From the NCBI RefSeq assembly GCF_014203595.1, contig NZ_JACHJK010000011.1, forward strand, positions 186,001 through 250,000: 64,000 bases of DNA, written 5' to 3'. The DNA comes from Streptomyces echinatus (lineage in GTDB: Bacteria; Actinomycetota; Actinomycetes; Streptomycetales; Streptomycetaceae). A program made the position numbers and the translations under genes. Under the pieces are notes generated by a model. The model did not search any database. It had not been told where the DNA came from and worked only from the letters and a program-made list of their open reading frames with translations. Shown here one piece after another: positions 1 through 9,506 of the stretch. The number at the start of each line of letters is the position of its first letter. Within the stretch, counting starts at the first letter, position 1.

Positions 1-165
1 CCGGAGCGCCAGACCGCACCAGGTGCGCACCGCGAGAGCATCGAAGAATGTCTGCGGCACCTGCGCCACCTGCGCCTCCCTGAGCTGGCTGGACGTGGGA
101 CGCAGCGTAGACCCCGGAGCGGTGTTCTCCGGAAGAGGGCCGGGAGCGGGGGCCTGAGCTGCCAT
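1..165 (-). CDS. DAK2/FakA-like protein, N-terminal fragment
   Basis: The 5' end of a minus-strand gene that runs off the left edge. It has 55 codons from an ATG at 165 and no stop. After a Pro/Ala/Gln-rich leader of about 40 residues it reads FFDALAVRTWCGLAL, which resembles the start of the first DhaL (DAK2) helix in FakA-type fatty-acid kinase and dihydroxyacetone-kinase-like proteins. From memory, a DAK2 protein gene sits next to rpmB in Streptomyces, which supports the call. The nucleotide-binding Asp cluster lies outside the window, so activity cannot be judged. It is divergent from rpmB. Confidence 0.5.
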   Translation of the reverse strand, partial: MAAQAPAPGPLPENTAPGSTLRPTSSQLREAQVAQVPQTFFDALAVRTWCGLALR

Positions 166-328
166 GGTAGTTTCGCTGCACGGACGCAGTCGTTGTATGC
201 TGCTCCGGTTGCCCGATCTGATCGGGCCATTCCCCCTGGCAACGCCACTCAAGATCTCAGTTCTTACGATCTCGATCCCGGCCTGCCGGGATCAACCGTA
301 AGTGCATCTGAAGTCTTTGGAGTGACCC

Positions 329-514
329 GTGGCTGCCAACTGCGACGTCTGCGGCAAGGGGCCGGGCTTCGGCAACAACATCTCGCACTCGCACCGCCGT
401 ACGCCCCGCCGCTGGAACCCGAACATCCAGCGTGTGCGTACCGTGGTCGGCGGGACGCCGAAGCGCGTGAACGCTTGCACCTCGTGCATCAAGGCCGGCA
501 AGGTCTCGCGCTGA
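329..514 (+). CDS. rpmB: 50S ribosomal protein L28
   Basis: A 61-residue L28 protein of the large ribosomal subunit. It begins AANCDVCGKGPGFGNN and contains RRWNPN, the family core. Two cysteine pairs (CDVC near residue 5 and CTSC near residue 52) mark the zinc-ribbon (C+) paralogue. Many actinobacteria also carry a cysteine-free copy made under zinc starvation, so this is probably the zinc-replete form. The GTG start at 329 gives the normal length. It is monocistronic, divergent from the DAK2-like gene and followed at once by a strong hairpin. Confidence 0.96.
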   Translation: MAANCDVCGKGPGFGNNISHSHRRTPRRWNPNIQRVRTVVGGTPKRVNACTSCIKAGKVSR

Positions 515-557
515 CGCAACAGCTGAGCGCGCGGCCACTGCTTGGTTCGCTGCACTG

Positions 558-590
558 AGCCGGTCCACCTCACGGTGGGCCGGCTTTTTG
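558..590 (+). terminator. Rho-independent terminator of rpmB
   Basis: A 12-bp hairpin (arms AGCCGGTCCACC and GGTGGGCCGGCT, one G-U pair, 4-nt loop) followed by TTTTT. It begins 43 bases after the rpmB stop codon. Confidence 0.85.
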
Positions 591-630
591 CCGTACCCAC
601 GGGCGGCCGCCACCTGCCAGAATCCACCAA

Positions 631-1147
631 ATGCGCTTCGGCATCCTGGGCCCGGTCGAGATCCACACCGATGACGGCGTTCCCCTGGAGCCCGGCGGCC
701 CCCGGCCCCGCGCCCTGCTCACGCTGCTGCTCGACGCCGGCCCTGCCGGCTGCACCCTCGTCGTCGGCCCGGACGCCGTCGACGCGCACCGTTTCGCCCT
801 CCTGGCCGCCGAGGGCCGTGCGGCGCTCGCCGCCGGTGATCCTCCGCGGGCGGTGGGCCTCCTGCGGGACGCCCTCGCGCTGTGGCGCGGGCCGGCGCTG
901 CCGGACCTGCCGGACGGGCACGCCGACCGGGTCCGTCTCACCGAGCTGCGGCCGGCCGTCGTGCGGGACCGGATCCGGGATTTCGCCAAGGGGTGCCAGA
1001 AGATCTCCGGCAACGCGGGTCCGTTCTTCGCCCCGGCGACCGAGCGGCGCATCCGCAGCCGGGACCGTGTGTACCGGCTGCTGGGTTCCCGGCTGCCGGC
1101 CGGGTTCTTCCAGCGGCTGACGGAGAAGGCGGCGACCGCCATCGAGC

Positions 1148-1167
<20 letters not shown>
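631..1167 (+). pseudogene. Degraded SARP-family regulator fused to a flavoprotein-like tail
   Basis: An open frame of 178 codons that does not look like one intact protein. Residues 1-35 (RFGILGPVEI, GGPRPRALLTLLL) match the first part of the winged-helix domain of SARP/AfsR regulators. The sequence then jumps to a BTAD-like stretch (DAVDAHRF, LLRDALALWRGPALPDLP, residues 48-92), skipping most of the DNA-binding domain. From about residue 108 (IRDFAKGCQKISGNAGPFF to LREYP) it resembles the C-terminus of an FAD-dependent monooxygenase rather than a regulator. I infer an internal deletion plus fusion. The domain assignments come from motif memory. Its 3' end overlaps thiD by 20 bases on the other strand. 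Confidence 0.55.
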
Positions 1168-1938
<771 letters not shown>

Positions 1939-1942
<4 letters not shown>

Positions 1943-2904
1943 GACTCGATGTCCCCGAAGTGGTCCCAGCCGCCCTTGCTGGTCCAGGGCGCCCCGTCGA
2001 CGGTCACCTGGGGCAGCGCGGAGGGGTTGAGGACCTCTCCGATGACCTTCCAGCGGGCGGGGAGCTTGGCGTCCGGCGGGAAGGTGGCCACGATCGCGTG
2101 GTCCTCTCCCCCGGTCAGCACCCACTGCAGCGGGTCCACGCCGACGGCCTGCCCGATGTCGTTCATCTGGGTCGGGATGTCGATCGCGCCGGAGCGGATG
2201 TCGATACGGACCTTGCTGGCCTCGGCGATGTGCCCGAGGTCGGCGATCAGGCCGTCGCTGACGTCGCACATGGCGGTGGCGCCGAGCGCGGCGGCGGCCG
2301 GGCCCGCGTGGTACGGCGGCTCGGGGCGCCGGTGGGCCTCCACGAAGGCGCGCGGCGAGCGGAAGCCGCGGGCCAGCACCGCGTACCCGGCGGCGGACCA
2401 GCCCAGCCAGCCGGTGACGGCCACCAGGTCGCCGGGCTGGGCCCCGGCGCGTGTGACGGGCTCCTGGTTGCGCAGATCGCCGAGCGCGGTGATCGACACC
2501 ATGATCGTGTCGCCGCGTACGACGTCCCCGCCGACCACGGAGGCACCGGCGACCTGGCACTCGTCGCGCAGGCCGTCCATCAGCTCGGTGGGCCAGGTGA
2601 CCGGCAGTTCGGCCGGGACGACCAGGCCGAGCAGCAGCGCGGTCGGGACGGCGCCCATCGCCGCGATGTCCGCGAGGTTCTGCGCGGCGGCCTTGCGGCC
2701 GACGTCGTAGGCCGTGGACCAGTCGCGGCGGAAGTGCCGGCCCTCCAGCAGGATGTCGGTGCTCGCCACCACCCGGCGGTCGGGCGCGGCGACCACCGCG
2801 GCGTCGTCGCCGGGGCCGACCCGGACCGCCGGGGTGGTGGTGAGACGGGAGGTGAGCTCCCTGATGAGCCCGAACTCCCCGAGCTCACCAACAGTGCCCT
2901 TCAT
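1939..2904 (-). CDS. thiL: Thiamine-monophosphate kinase
   Basis: ThiL makes thiamin diphosphate from thiamin monophosphate and ATP, the last step of cofactor synthesis. The 321-residue protein shows the family's GPGDDAA loop (residues 30-36), the TDILLEGRHFRRDW substrate segment and a DVSDGLIADL motif near residue 215, all typical of the PurM-like fold. I chose the ATG at 2904 because the family N-terminus (GELGEFGLI) follows directly. It is the first gene of a thiL-thiD pair with a 4-base overlap. The 268 bases upstream, shared with the divergent RAM-domain gene, hold no gene I can support. Confidence 0.95.
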
Positions 2905-3172
2905 GTCCCTTGCTCCCCTTCTCTCCCTTGCCGTGCCCAGTCGCGCGTCATCAGTGTCCCCGATACGGTCGAGGTGTCTGTCGCCGCGGTCGTGACGTCT
3001 GCCCGCGCGGCCGTGTCGACCGGCTGCACGGTCCAGGTGACCGTCAACGTCCGTGGTGCCTGCACCCTGGCGCGCAAGCCCGGTTCCCGCAGGTCTCCCC
3101 GCGGGGAGCGGCGACGCGATACCGTGGCGTTCCTTTTCCCCACATGATCCTCGTGGCCGCCTTGGAGGTTCC

Positions 3173-3406
3173 GTGGTACAGGCGTACATCCTGATCCAGA
3201 CGGAGGTCGGCAAGGCGTCGACCGTCGCCGAGACGATCTGCAAGATCCCCGGAGTGCTCCAGGCCGAGGACGTGACGGGTCCGTACGATGTCATCGTGCG
3301 CGCCCAGGCCGAGACGGTCGACGAACTCGGCCGCATGGTGGTCGCCAAGGTCCAGCAGGTGGACGGCATCACGCGCACCCTGACCTGTCCGGTCGTGCAT
3401 CTGTAG
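3173..3406 (+). CDS. Stand-alone Lrp/AsnC ligand-binding (RAM) domain protein
   Basis: A 77-residue protein made only of the alpha-beta ligand-binding and oligomerisation domain of Lrp/AsnC regulators (QAYILIQTEVGKAS, VTGPYDVIVRAQAE, GITRTLTCPVVHL). There is no helix-turn-helix, so it should not bind DNA alone. Such proteins form ring-shaped oligomers and may sense amino acids or modulate full-length Lrp proteins. I chose the GTG at 3173 because GGAGG lies 5 bases upstream. Longer in-frame starts would add a low-complexity arginine/proline leader. It is divergent from thiL and sits 20 bases before a lipoprotein gene. Confidence 0.88.
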   Translation: MVQAYILIQTEVGKASTVAETICKIPGVLQAEDVTGPYDVIVRAQAETVDELGRMVVAKVQQVDGITRTLTCPVVHL

Positions 3407-3426
3407 CCCCCGTCTACGCTTGGCCG

Positions 3427-3948
3427 GTGAACTTCTTCCGTCACCGGCCTTTCGGCCTGCTCGCGCCGGCCCTGCTGCTCGCGGTCGCGGGCTGCTCCAC
3501 GGCAGACGACGACCACACCGTCGCGGTTCCCACCCCCGACGCGAAGACCGCCCCGATCTGCCGGGCCCTGGACGAGGTGCTGCCGCACAAGGTGGACGGA
3601 CTGGGCCGCCGGGACCCCGAGCCCCGGTCCGCCTACACGGCGGGCTGGGGAAGCCCGGAGATCATACTGCGCTGCGGCATCGTCCGGCCGCCGAAGATGG
3701 TCGATCCCGCCGTGGCGAAGGGGGACGACCCCAACGCGATGGGCGGCGGGGTCGACGGCGTGGACTGGCTGATGGAGAAGGAGGACGACGGGACCTGGCG
3801 GTTCACCACGTCCGGTCGTTCCGCATATGTGCAGGTGACGCTGCCGAAGAGGCTGTCCGGGCCGGACGACAGCGCCCAGGTGATGAAGGACCTGGCGGCG
3901 GCCGTGAAGAAGACGAACCCCCTAGGGGTCGCCTCCATGCGGCACTGA
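3427..3948 (+). CDS. DUF3515-type lipoprotein
   Basis: A 173-residue predicted lipoprotein. A basic start (NFFRHR) and hydrophobic stretch (LLAPALLLAV) lead to the lipobox VAGC near residue 22. The mature part has two further cysteines (APICRAL and ILRCGIV), likely a disulphide, and the pattern of DUF3515 proteins of actinobacteria, whose function is unknown. The GTG start at 3427 lies 20 bases after the RAM-domain gene, so the two may be co-transcribed. It converges on ddlA. Confidence 0.8.
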   Translation: MNFFRHRPFGLLAPALLLAVAGCSTADDDHTVAVPTPDAKTAPICRALDEVLPHKVDGLGRRDPEPRSAYTAGWGSPEIILRCGIVRPPKMVDPAVAKGDDPNAMGGGVDGVDWLMEKEDDGTWRFTTSGRSAYVQVTLPKRLSGPDDSAQVMKDLAAAVKKTNPLGVASMRH

Positions 3949-3970
3949 GCCGCCGCCGGACGCGGCCGGG

Positions 3971-5128
3971 TCAGCGCAGGCCGGTGGAGCGGCGCAGCGC
4001 CGCCTGCACCAGGCGGTCGACCAGCTCGGGGTAGCTGATCCCGCTCGCCTGCCACATCTGCGGGTACATCGAGATCGGCGTGAAGCCGGGCATGGTGTTG
4101 ATCTCGTTGATCACGAACTCGCCGTCCTCGGTGAGGAAGAAGTCCGCGCGGACCAGGCCCTCGCAGGAGGCCGCGTCGAACGCCTCGACCGCGAGCCTGC
4201 GCACCTCGGCCGTCTCCGCCTCGGTGAGCGGCGCCGGGACGATGCCGGGCGTGGAGTCGATGTACTTGGCCTCGAAGTCGTAGTACGCGTGCGCGTCCGG
4301 CGGCGGGATCTCGGCCGGGACGGAGGCGCGCGGGCCGTCCTCGAACTCCAGGACGCCGCACTCGATCTCGCGGCCGCGCAGCGCCGCCTCGATGAGGATT
4401 TTCGGGTCGTGCCGCTGTGCCTCGGCGATCGCCTCGTCCAGCCCGGACAGGTCGTCGACCTTGGTGATGCCGATCGACGAACCGGCGCGGGCGGGCTTCA
4501 CGAACAGCGGCCAGCCGTGCTCGCCGGCGAAGTCGACGATCCTCCTGCGGGCGGCGGACTCGTCCTGCGCCCACTCGCGGGGCCGGATCACCAGGTACGG
4601 GCCGACCTTGAGCCCGAAGGAGGTGAAGACCCGCTTCATGTACTCCTTGTCCTGGCCGACGGCCGAGGCGAGCACGCCCGAGCCCACGTACGGCACCCCG
4701 GACAGCTCCAGCAGGCCCTGCAGGGTGCCGTCCTCGCCGTAGGGGCCGTGGAGCACCGGGAAGACCACGTCGACCTCGCCGAGCGCCTTGGGCACCGAGC
4801 CCGGCTCGCTGTAGACGACCTCGCGGCTGGCCGGATCGACGGGGAGCACCACGCCGCCCTCGGCCGACTCCGCCAGCTCCTCGACGCGGGGGGTGCGGCG
4901 GTCGGTGATGCCCATCCGCTCCGGCTCGTCGGCCGTCAGCGCCCAGCGGCCGTCCGCGGTGATGCCGATCGGCAGGACGTCGTACTTCGTCCGGTCGATG
5001 GCCTTGAGGACGGCGCCGGCGGTGACCACGGAGATCCCGTGTTCGGAGCTGCGGCCGCCGAACACGACGGCCACGCGCGGCTTGCGTGATGGCTGCTCAG
5101 GGCTCTGGGGAAGGTTCTCGGTGCTCAT
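3971..5128 (-). CDS. ddlA: D-alanine--D-alanine ligase
   Basis: An ATP-grasp ligase that joins two D-alanines for the peptidoglycan stem peptide. The 385-residue protein shows VAVVFGGRSSEHGIS near the N-terminus, HGPYGEDGTLQGLLE in the middle, the ATP-grasp segment PLFVKPARAGSSIGI and the metal/phosphate loop INEINTMPGFTPISMYP near the end. All diagnostic motifs are intact. The ATG at 5128 is preferred over a TTG 11 codons upstream because it gives the usual N-terminus. It lies 126 bases downstream of gpsA on the same strand. Confidence 0.95.
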   Translation of the reverse strand: MSTENLPQSPEQPSRKPRVAVVFGGRSSEHGISVVTAGAVLKAIDRTKYDVLPIGITADGRWALTADEPERMGITDRRTPRVEELAESAEGGVVLPVDPASREVVYSEPGSVPKALGEVDVVFPVLHGPYGEDGTLQGLLELSGVPYVGSGVLASAVGQDKEYMKRVFTSFGLKVGPYLVIRPREWAQDESAARRRIVDFAGEHGWPLFVKPARAGSSIGITKVDDLSGLDEAIAEAQRHDPKILIEAALRGREIECGVLEFEDGPRASVPAEIPPPDAHAYYDFEAKYIDSTPGIVPAPLTEAETAEVRRLAVEAFDAASCEGLVRADFFLTEDGEFVINEINTMPGFTPISMYPQMWQASGISYPELVDRLVQAALRRSTGLR

Positions 5129-5254
5129 ATCGCGTTGAGAGTACCCGGAGGTGGTGCCCAAGTCAGCGCGCGCTCCCGGGCCGTCGCTCAGCGTCGCGCG
5201 GACGGTCGCACAGCGTCGCGCCGGCGGCCCGGGAGGGGGCCGCGCGGGGCGTTC

Positions 5255-6265
5255 TCAGCGCCGCTCGGGCTTGGCGCTGCGGGCCATCAGCTCCTTGAGC
5301 GCGGCGACCGGCGACTTGCCCTCGTGCACGATGCTGACGACCGTCTCGGTGATCGGCATGTCGACGCCGTGCCGACGGGCCAGATCCAGCACGGACTCGC
5401 AGGACTTGACGCCCTCGGCGGTCTGCCGGGTGACCGCGATGGTCTCCTCCAGGGTCATGCCCTTGCCGAGGTTGGTGCCGAAGGTGTGGTTCCGGGACAG
5501 CGGCGAGGAGCAGGTGGCCACCAGGTCGCCCAGGCCCGCGAGTCCGGAGAAGGTCAGCGGGTCGGCGCCCATCGCGAGGCCGAGCCGGGTGGTCTCGGCG
5601 AGGCCGCGCGTGATGAGCGAGCCCTTGGCGTTGTCGCCGAGTCCCATGCCGTCGGCGATGCCGACCGCGAGCCCGATGACGTTCTTGACCGCGCCGGCGA
5701 GTTCGCAGCCGACCACGTCGGTGTTGGTGTACGGCCGGAAGTACGGCGTGTGGCAGGCGGCCTGAAGCCGCTGGGCGACCTGCTCGTCGGTGCAGGCCAC
5801 GACGGCGAGCGCGGGCATGCGGGCGGCGATCTCGCGGGCCAGGTTGGGTCCGGTGACCACCGCGACCCGGTCGGCGCCGACCTTGGCGACGTCCTCGATG
5901 ACCTCGCTCATCCGCATGGTGGAGCCGAGTTCGACCCCCTTCATCAGGGAGACGAGGACGGTGTCCGGCGCGAGCAGCGGGGTCCACTCGGCGAGGTTGG
6001 CGCGGAGGGTCTGGGAGGGGATCGCGAGGACCGTGAAGTCCGCGTCGCGCAGCGCCTCGGCGGCGTCGGCGGTGGCGCGCAGATTCCCGGGGAGTTCCAC
6101 GCCGGGCAGGTAGTCGGGGTTGGTCCGGGTGGAGTTGACCGCCTCGGCCAGCTCCGGCCGGCGGGCCCACAGGGTCACGTCACAGCCGGCGTCGGCGAGC
6201 ACCATGCCGAAGGCGGTGCCCCACGAACCGGTGCCCATGACGGCCGCCCGCACAGGCTTGCTCAC
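5255..6265 (-). CDS. gpsA: Glycerol-3-phosphate dehydrogenase [NAD(P)+]
   Basis: GpsA reduces dihydroxyacetone phosphate to sn-glycerol-3-phosphate, the backbone for phospholipid synthesis. The 336-residue protein has the nucleotide-binding VMGTGSWGTAFG (residues 9-20), GPNLAREIA and the catalytic-lysine segment AGAVKNVIGLAVGI. Its GTG at 6265 overlaps the upstream acyltransferase stop by 4 bases. The pair therefore supplies the first two steps of phospholipid assembly from one message. Confidence 0.95.
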   Translation of the reverse strand: MSKPVRAAVMGTGSWGTAFGMVLADAGCDVTLWARRPELAEAVNSTRTNPDYLPGVELPGNLRATADAAEALRDADFTVLAIPSQTLRANLAEWTPLLAPDTVLVSLMKGVELGSTMRMSEVIEDVAKVGADRVAVVTGPNLAREIAARMPALAVVACTDEQVAQRLQAACHTPYFRPYTNTDVVGCELAGAVKNVIGLAVGIADGMGLGDNAKGSLITRGLAETTRLGLAMGADPLTFSGLAGLGDLVATCSSPLSRNHTFGTNLGKGMTLEETIAVTRQTAEGVKSCESVLDLARRHGVDMPITETVVSIVHEGKSPVAALKELMARSAKPERR

Positions 6266-7032
6266 TTGCTCTGCCCTTCCGCTTGCTTGCCCTGCGTCTG
6301 CACCTGGGTGCGCCGCCGCTGCTCGATCCGCTCGCGGCGCGGGTCGTACGGCGTCTCGGGCGCCTTCTCGCCGCGGATCTCCTCCAGCCGGCGGGTGATG
6401 GCCGCCATGATGACCTCGGTGGCCTCCTTCAGCACCTCGGGGGTCATCTCGCGGTCGTAGAAGCGGGAGAGGTCCACGGGCGGGCCCGCCAGCACATGGT
6501 GGGTCTTGCGCGGGAAGAGGTTCGGCTTCTTGGCGTACGCCGGCAGCAGTTCGTTGGCGCCCCACTGGGCGACCGGGATGACCGGGCACTTGGTCTGCAG
6601 GGCGACCCGGGCGGCACCGGTCTTGCCGGTCATGGGCCAGCCGTTCGGGTCGCGGGTCAGGGTGCCCTCGGGGTAGAAGGCGACGCACTCGCCGCGTTCC
6701 ACGGCGTCGATCGCGGCCCGGAAGGCGCTGAGCGCGTCGGTGGACTCGCGGTAGACGGGGATCTGCCCGGTGCCGCGCATGGCGGCGCCGACGAATCCCT
6801 TCTTGAAAAGGCCGCTCTTCGCCAGGAATCGCGGAACCCGTCCGGTGTTGTACTGATAGTGCGCGTATGCGAAGGGGTCCACGTGGGAATTGTGGTTCAC
6901 CACGGTGATAAATCCGCCCTCGGCCGGAATGTGCTCCATTCCACGCCAGTCCCGCTTGATCAGAACCACCAGCGGCGGTTTGCAGAGCACCGCGGCGAAG
7001 CGATACCAGAAGCCGATTCTGCGGCGGGGCAC
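6262..7032 (-). CDS. plsC: 1-acyl-sn-glycerol-3-phosphate acyltransferase (PlsC family)
   Basis: A 256-residue LPLAT-family enzyme that should move an acyl group onto lysophosphatidic acid at the membrane. It contains the HX4D catalytic motif in VVNHNSHVDPFAY (about residue 45), the substrate motif FYPEGTLTRDPNG (about residue 125) and a VIPVAQWG segment. The C-terminal 50 residues are charged and Gln/Arg-rich. I chose the GTG at 7032 because GAGGAAGG lies 7 bases upstream and the N-terminus then fits the family. It is translationally coupled to gpsA. Exact acyl-acceptor specificity cannot be read from sequence. Confidence 0.88.
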   Translation of the reverse strand: MPRRRIGFWYRFAAVLCKPPLVVLIKRDWRGMEHIPAEGGFITVVNHNSHVDPFAYAHYQYNTGRVPRFLAKSGLFKKGFVGAAMRGTGQIPVYRESTDALSAFRAAIDAVERGECVAFYPEGTLTRDPNGWPMTGKTGAARVALQTKCPVIPVAQWGANELLPAYAKKPNLFPRKTHHVLAGPPVDLSRFYDREMTPEVLKEATEVIMAAITRRLEEIRGEKAPETPYDPRRERIEQRRRTQVQTQGKQAEGQSK

Positions 7033-7230
7033 AAGGACACCTTCCTCTAGGACTGCCACCCCGGCGGGGGCCGCACAAGTGTGGCCCCGGGCCGCCGGTC
7101 TGTCGAGAACACCGTACGCCCGCCCGTCACCGGCCCCCACCCTCAAGAGGAGCGTCGCGCGCCTCCCGGTAGGGGTGGCGCCGGACGGCCCGGGTGACAA
7201 TGTGCCGGACGAGAGAGGGGCGGTACGCCG

Positions 7231-7869
7231 GTGCAGTGGACCTTGGTCATCCCCCTGAAGCCTTTGACGCAGGCCAAGAGCAGGCTCGCGGACACCGCCG
7301 GCGACGGGGTGCGCCCGGGGCTGGCACTGGCGTTCGCGCAGGACACCGTGGGCGCGGCGCTGGCCTGCGCGGCGGTGTCGGATGTGGCGGTCGTCACGGA
7401 CGACGAGCGGGCCGCCCGGGAGCTCGCGGCCCTGGGCGCGCGGATCGTCCCGGACGCCCCCCGCGACGGGCTGAACGCCGCTCTGGCCCATGGGGCGGCC
7501 GTCGTACGGGAAATCCGTCCCGGTGTTCCGGTCGCGGCCCTGAACGCCGATCTGCCGGCCCTGCGTCCGGCGGAACTCTCCCGGGTGCTGACCGTCGCCG
7601 CGGAATTCCCACGGGCGTTTCTCGCGGATGCGGCGGAGCTGGGCACGACTTTGCTGACGGCGGCCGGTGATCGCGAATTGCGCCCGGCGTTCGGCATCGA
7701 CTCGCGCAGGCGGCACCGGGCTTCGGGTGCGGCGGAACTCCTGCTCAGGGGGGTCGAATCGGTACGGCAGGACGTGGACACCGGGGACGACCTGCGTACG
7801 GCGCTGACGCTGGGGGTGGGGCCGTACACGGCCGCCGCGTCGGCGGGGTTGCTGATCCCGGGGTCGTGA
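7231..7869 (+). CDS. cofC: 2-phospho-L-lactate (or phosphoenolpyruvate) guanylyltransferase
   Basis: CofC activates 2-phospho-L-lactate or phosphoenolpyruvate with GTP to start the side chain of coenzyme F420. The 212-residue protein starts WTLVIPLKPLTQAKSRL, the nucleotidyltransferase signature, and carries VAALNADLPALRP with the metal-binding Asp and a late QDVDTGDDL motif. Other F420 genes are not in this window. The GTG start is at 7231. Its 198-base upstream region is shared with the divergent acyltransferase gene. Confidence 0.92.
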   Translation: MQWTLVIPLKPLTQAKSRLADTAGDGVRPGLALAFAQDTVGAALACAAVSDVAVVTDDERAARELAALGARIVPDAPRDGLNAALAHGAAVVREIRPGVPVAALNADLPALRPAELSRVLTVAAEFPRAFLADAAELGTTLLTAAGDRELRPAFGIDSRRRHRASGAAELLLRGVESVRQDVDTGDDLRTALTLGVGPYTAAASAGLLIPGS

Positions 7870-7927
7870 GCGCGCCCGGTGCCGGACGGGCGAAGCCCGG
7901 AGCCGGAACCCCCAGTACGCTGCTGGC

Positions 7928-8131
7928 ATGCAGGCCACCGCGTACACCTACGACCCCGACACCCGCAGCGGACAGGTGCTGCTCGACGACGGCACCCCGG
8001 TGCCCTTCGACGCCGCCGCTTTCGACGCCGGAGACCTCCGTCTGCTGCGCCCGGGTCAGCGCGTGCGGATCGAGACCGAGGGACGGGGCGACGCCCTGCG
8101 GATCACCCTCGTAACCCTTCAAACCCTGTAA
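7928..8131 (+). CDS. Small cold-shock-like OB-fold protein
   Basis: A 67-residue acidic protein (SGQVLLDDGTPVPFDAAAF, LRPGQRVRIE) that resembles the C-terminal strands of a cold-shock domain but lacks the aromatic RNA-binding motifs of CspA. It may be a degenerate nucleic-acid-binding OB fold. It lies 58 bases after cofC on the same strand and ahead of a strong hairpin. Function is unknown, but length, codon use and position suggest a real gene. Confidence 0.75.
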   Translation: MQATAYTYDPDTRSGQVLLDDGTPVPFDAAAFDAGDLRLLRPGQRVRIETEGRGDALRITLVTLQTL

Positions 8132-8141
8132 CTGCCCTTAC

Positions 8142-8188
8142 ACACGCCGCGGGCCGGGCTCCCCTGGGGAGTCCGGCCCGACGCGTGA
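8142..8188. terminator. Bidirectional hairpin between convergent genes
   Basis: A GC-rich hairpin (GGGCCGGGCTCCC against GGAGTCCGGCCC, extended by CACGC/GCGTG) between the cold-shock-like gene and hupS, which converge. It has no long T tract but is well placed for both. Confidence 0.7.
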
Positions 8189-8202
8189 GTGCTACGGCGG
8201 CC

Positions 8203-8865
8203 TTACGACGTCGCCTTGCGTGCGGTGGTCTTCTTGGCGGTGGTCTTGCGGGCCGTCGACTTCTTGGCCGGGGCCTTCTTCGCGGTGACCTTCTTCGCCG
8301 GAGCCTTCTTGGCCGTCGCCTTCTTGGCGGTGGTCTTCTTCGCCGCGGCGGTCTTGGCGGTCGCCGTGGTCTTCTTCGCCGGCGTCGCCTTCTTCGCCGT
8401 GGTCTTCTTCGCGGCGGCGGCGGTCGCCGTGGTCTTCTTCGCCGGCGTCGCCTTCTTGGCCGTGACCTTCTTCGCGGCCGCCTTGGTGGTCTTCTTGGCG
8501 GCGGCCTTCTTGACCGTCGCCGCGGCGCCGCCGGTCAGGCTGCCCTTGGGCGCCTTCTTGACCGAGACCTCGCCGCCGCGGGGCAGCTTCTTCGAGCCGC
8601 TCACCAGGTCCTTGAAGCCCTGACCGGCGCGGAAGCGGGGCACGGAGGTCTTCTTGACCCGAACCCGCTCGCCCGTCTGAGGGTTGCGGGCGTAACGGGC
8701 GGGGCGGTCCACCTTCTCGAAGGACCCGAAGCCGGTGACCGAGACCCGCTCGCCCGCGACGACCGCGCGGACGATGGCGTCCAGGACATGATCGACAGCG
8801 TCGGCGGCCTGCTGGCGGCCGCCCATCTTGTCGGCAATCGCTTCTACGAGCTGCGCCTTGTTCAC
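8203..8865 (-). CDS. hupS: HU-family nucleoid protein with Lys/Ala-rich tail
   Basis: A 220-residue HupS-type protein. Residues 1-92 are a standard HU fold (NKAQLVEAIADKM, VTGFGSFEKVDR, ARNPQTGERVRVKK) that binds and bends DNA as a dimer. Residues 110-220 are a histone-H1-like tail of repeated AKKTTAKKA, TPAKKT and APAKK units, typical of actinobacterial two-domain HU proteins linked to spore nucleoid compaction. The GTG at 8865 follows AAGGGGAAG. The tail DNA is highly repetitive, so tail length may differ between strains or assemblies. Confidence 0.95.
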   Translation of the reverse strand: MNKAQLVEAIADKMGGRQQAADAVDHVLDAIVRAVVAGERVSVTGFGSFEKVDRPARYARNPQTGERVRVKKTSVPRFRAGQGFKDLVSGSKKLPRGGEVSVKKAPKGSLTGGAAATVKKAAAKKTTKAAAKKVTAKKATPAKKTTATAAAAKKTTAKKATPAKKTTATAKTAAAKKTTAKKATAKKAPAKKVTAKKAPAKKSTARKTTAKKTTARKATS

Positions 8866-8925
8866 GTCTTCCCCTTCGGAGACCTCGCCAGAACGAAAGT
8901 GTTCAAGCTTTTTCGCACGTTAGGC

Positions 8926-8960
8926 AGATATATACCGCAAATCAAACACGAAACGGGCTT
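8926..8960 (-). promoter_or_regulatory. AT-rich candidate promoter of hupS
   Basis: The only markedly AT-rich patch in this part lies 60-95 bases upstream of the hupS start. On the minus strand it reads GGTATATATC, a good -10-like element. I see no convincing -35 at 17-18 bases, so the exact promoter is uncertain. Confidence 0.35.
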
Positions 8961-9001
8961 ATCACCCTCGTGCCGCAACGGAATCGGTGGTCTCGGGCCG
9001 T

Positions 9002-9232
9002 TCAGTGGTCATCGCCGGGGATCCGACCCGCGTCGAGGTCCGCGTTGAACCGCTCGAGCCGCCTTGCCGCAGCGGCGAGATCGTGCTTGGCCGCGGCCGT
9101 AATGACCAGCAGCTTCCGGGTCAGCGCCATCCGTACGCCCTCCGGGACTTGCAGTGCGCGCACCCTTGAGTGCGCTTCCTTGAGCTGGTTCGCGACCGCC
9201 GTATAGAGCTGGAGTTGGCCGTCGTGTTCCAT
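9002..9232 (-). CDS. Small conserved hypothetical protein
   Basis: A 76-residue protein that should be almost entirely helical (EHDGQLQLYTAVANQLKEA, MALTRKLLVITAAAKHDL, AAARRLERFNADLDAG). There is no signal peptide or known catalytic motif. The ATG at 9232 is chosen. A longer start would add 16 residues with no ribosome site. I recall a similar protein between hupS and leuD in other Streptomyces, but I cannot assign a function. Confidence 0.7.
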   Translation of the reverse strand: MEHDGQLQLYTAVANQLKEAHSRVRALQVPEGVRMALTRKLLVITAAAKHDLAAAARRLERFNADLDAGRIPGDDH

Positions 9233-9417
9233 GCACAGATTGTGCCATCTGGGGCGAGTTGTCGCCTGCGCAGGGGGCAACTACCGCCTCAAATGGCCTT
9301 CCAGGCACTTGCGGAGACCGCGAACACAGCACTCACCTACCCGAACAACGACCTTGATAACGCGGGAAGTTGAGCGAACCCGCGCAGGACCGCAGGTCCG
9401 TTCGGGTGCAGACATGG

Positions 9418-9450
9418 CTGTACCCCCAATCGTGGCGACTGGGGGTACAG
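9418..9450. terminator. Perfect 11-bp inverted repeat downstream of leuD
   Basis: Arms CTGTACCCCCA and TGGGGGTACAG around an 11-base loop. It begins 57 bases beyond the leuD stop on the minus strand, so it is most likely the leuCD terminator. There is no T run. Confidence 0.5.
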
Positions 9451-9506
9451 AGGGGGTGTTGAGGTGGCCGAAATCCGACCCGCCCGGGGGTCCGGGTCCG
9501 GCGGGA

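Noticed and set aside
2905..3172. Thiamin-pyrophosphate riboswitch ahead of thiL
   Set aside because: I looked for the conserved CUGAGA-type and ACCUGA-type THI-box motifs and did not see them.
8203..8540. Tandem repeats that could look like a CRISPR or satellite array
   Set aside because: The repeats are in-frame AKKTTAKKA-type codons of the HupS tail, with no spacer structure.
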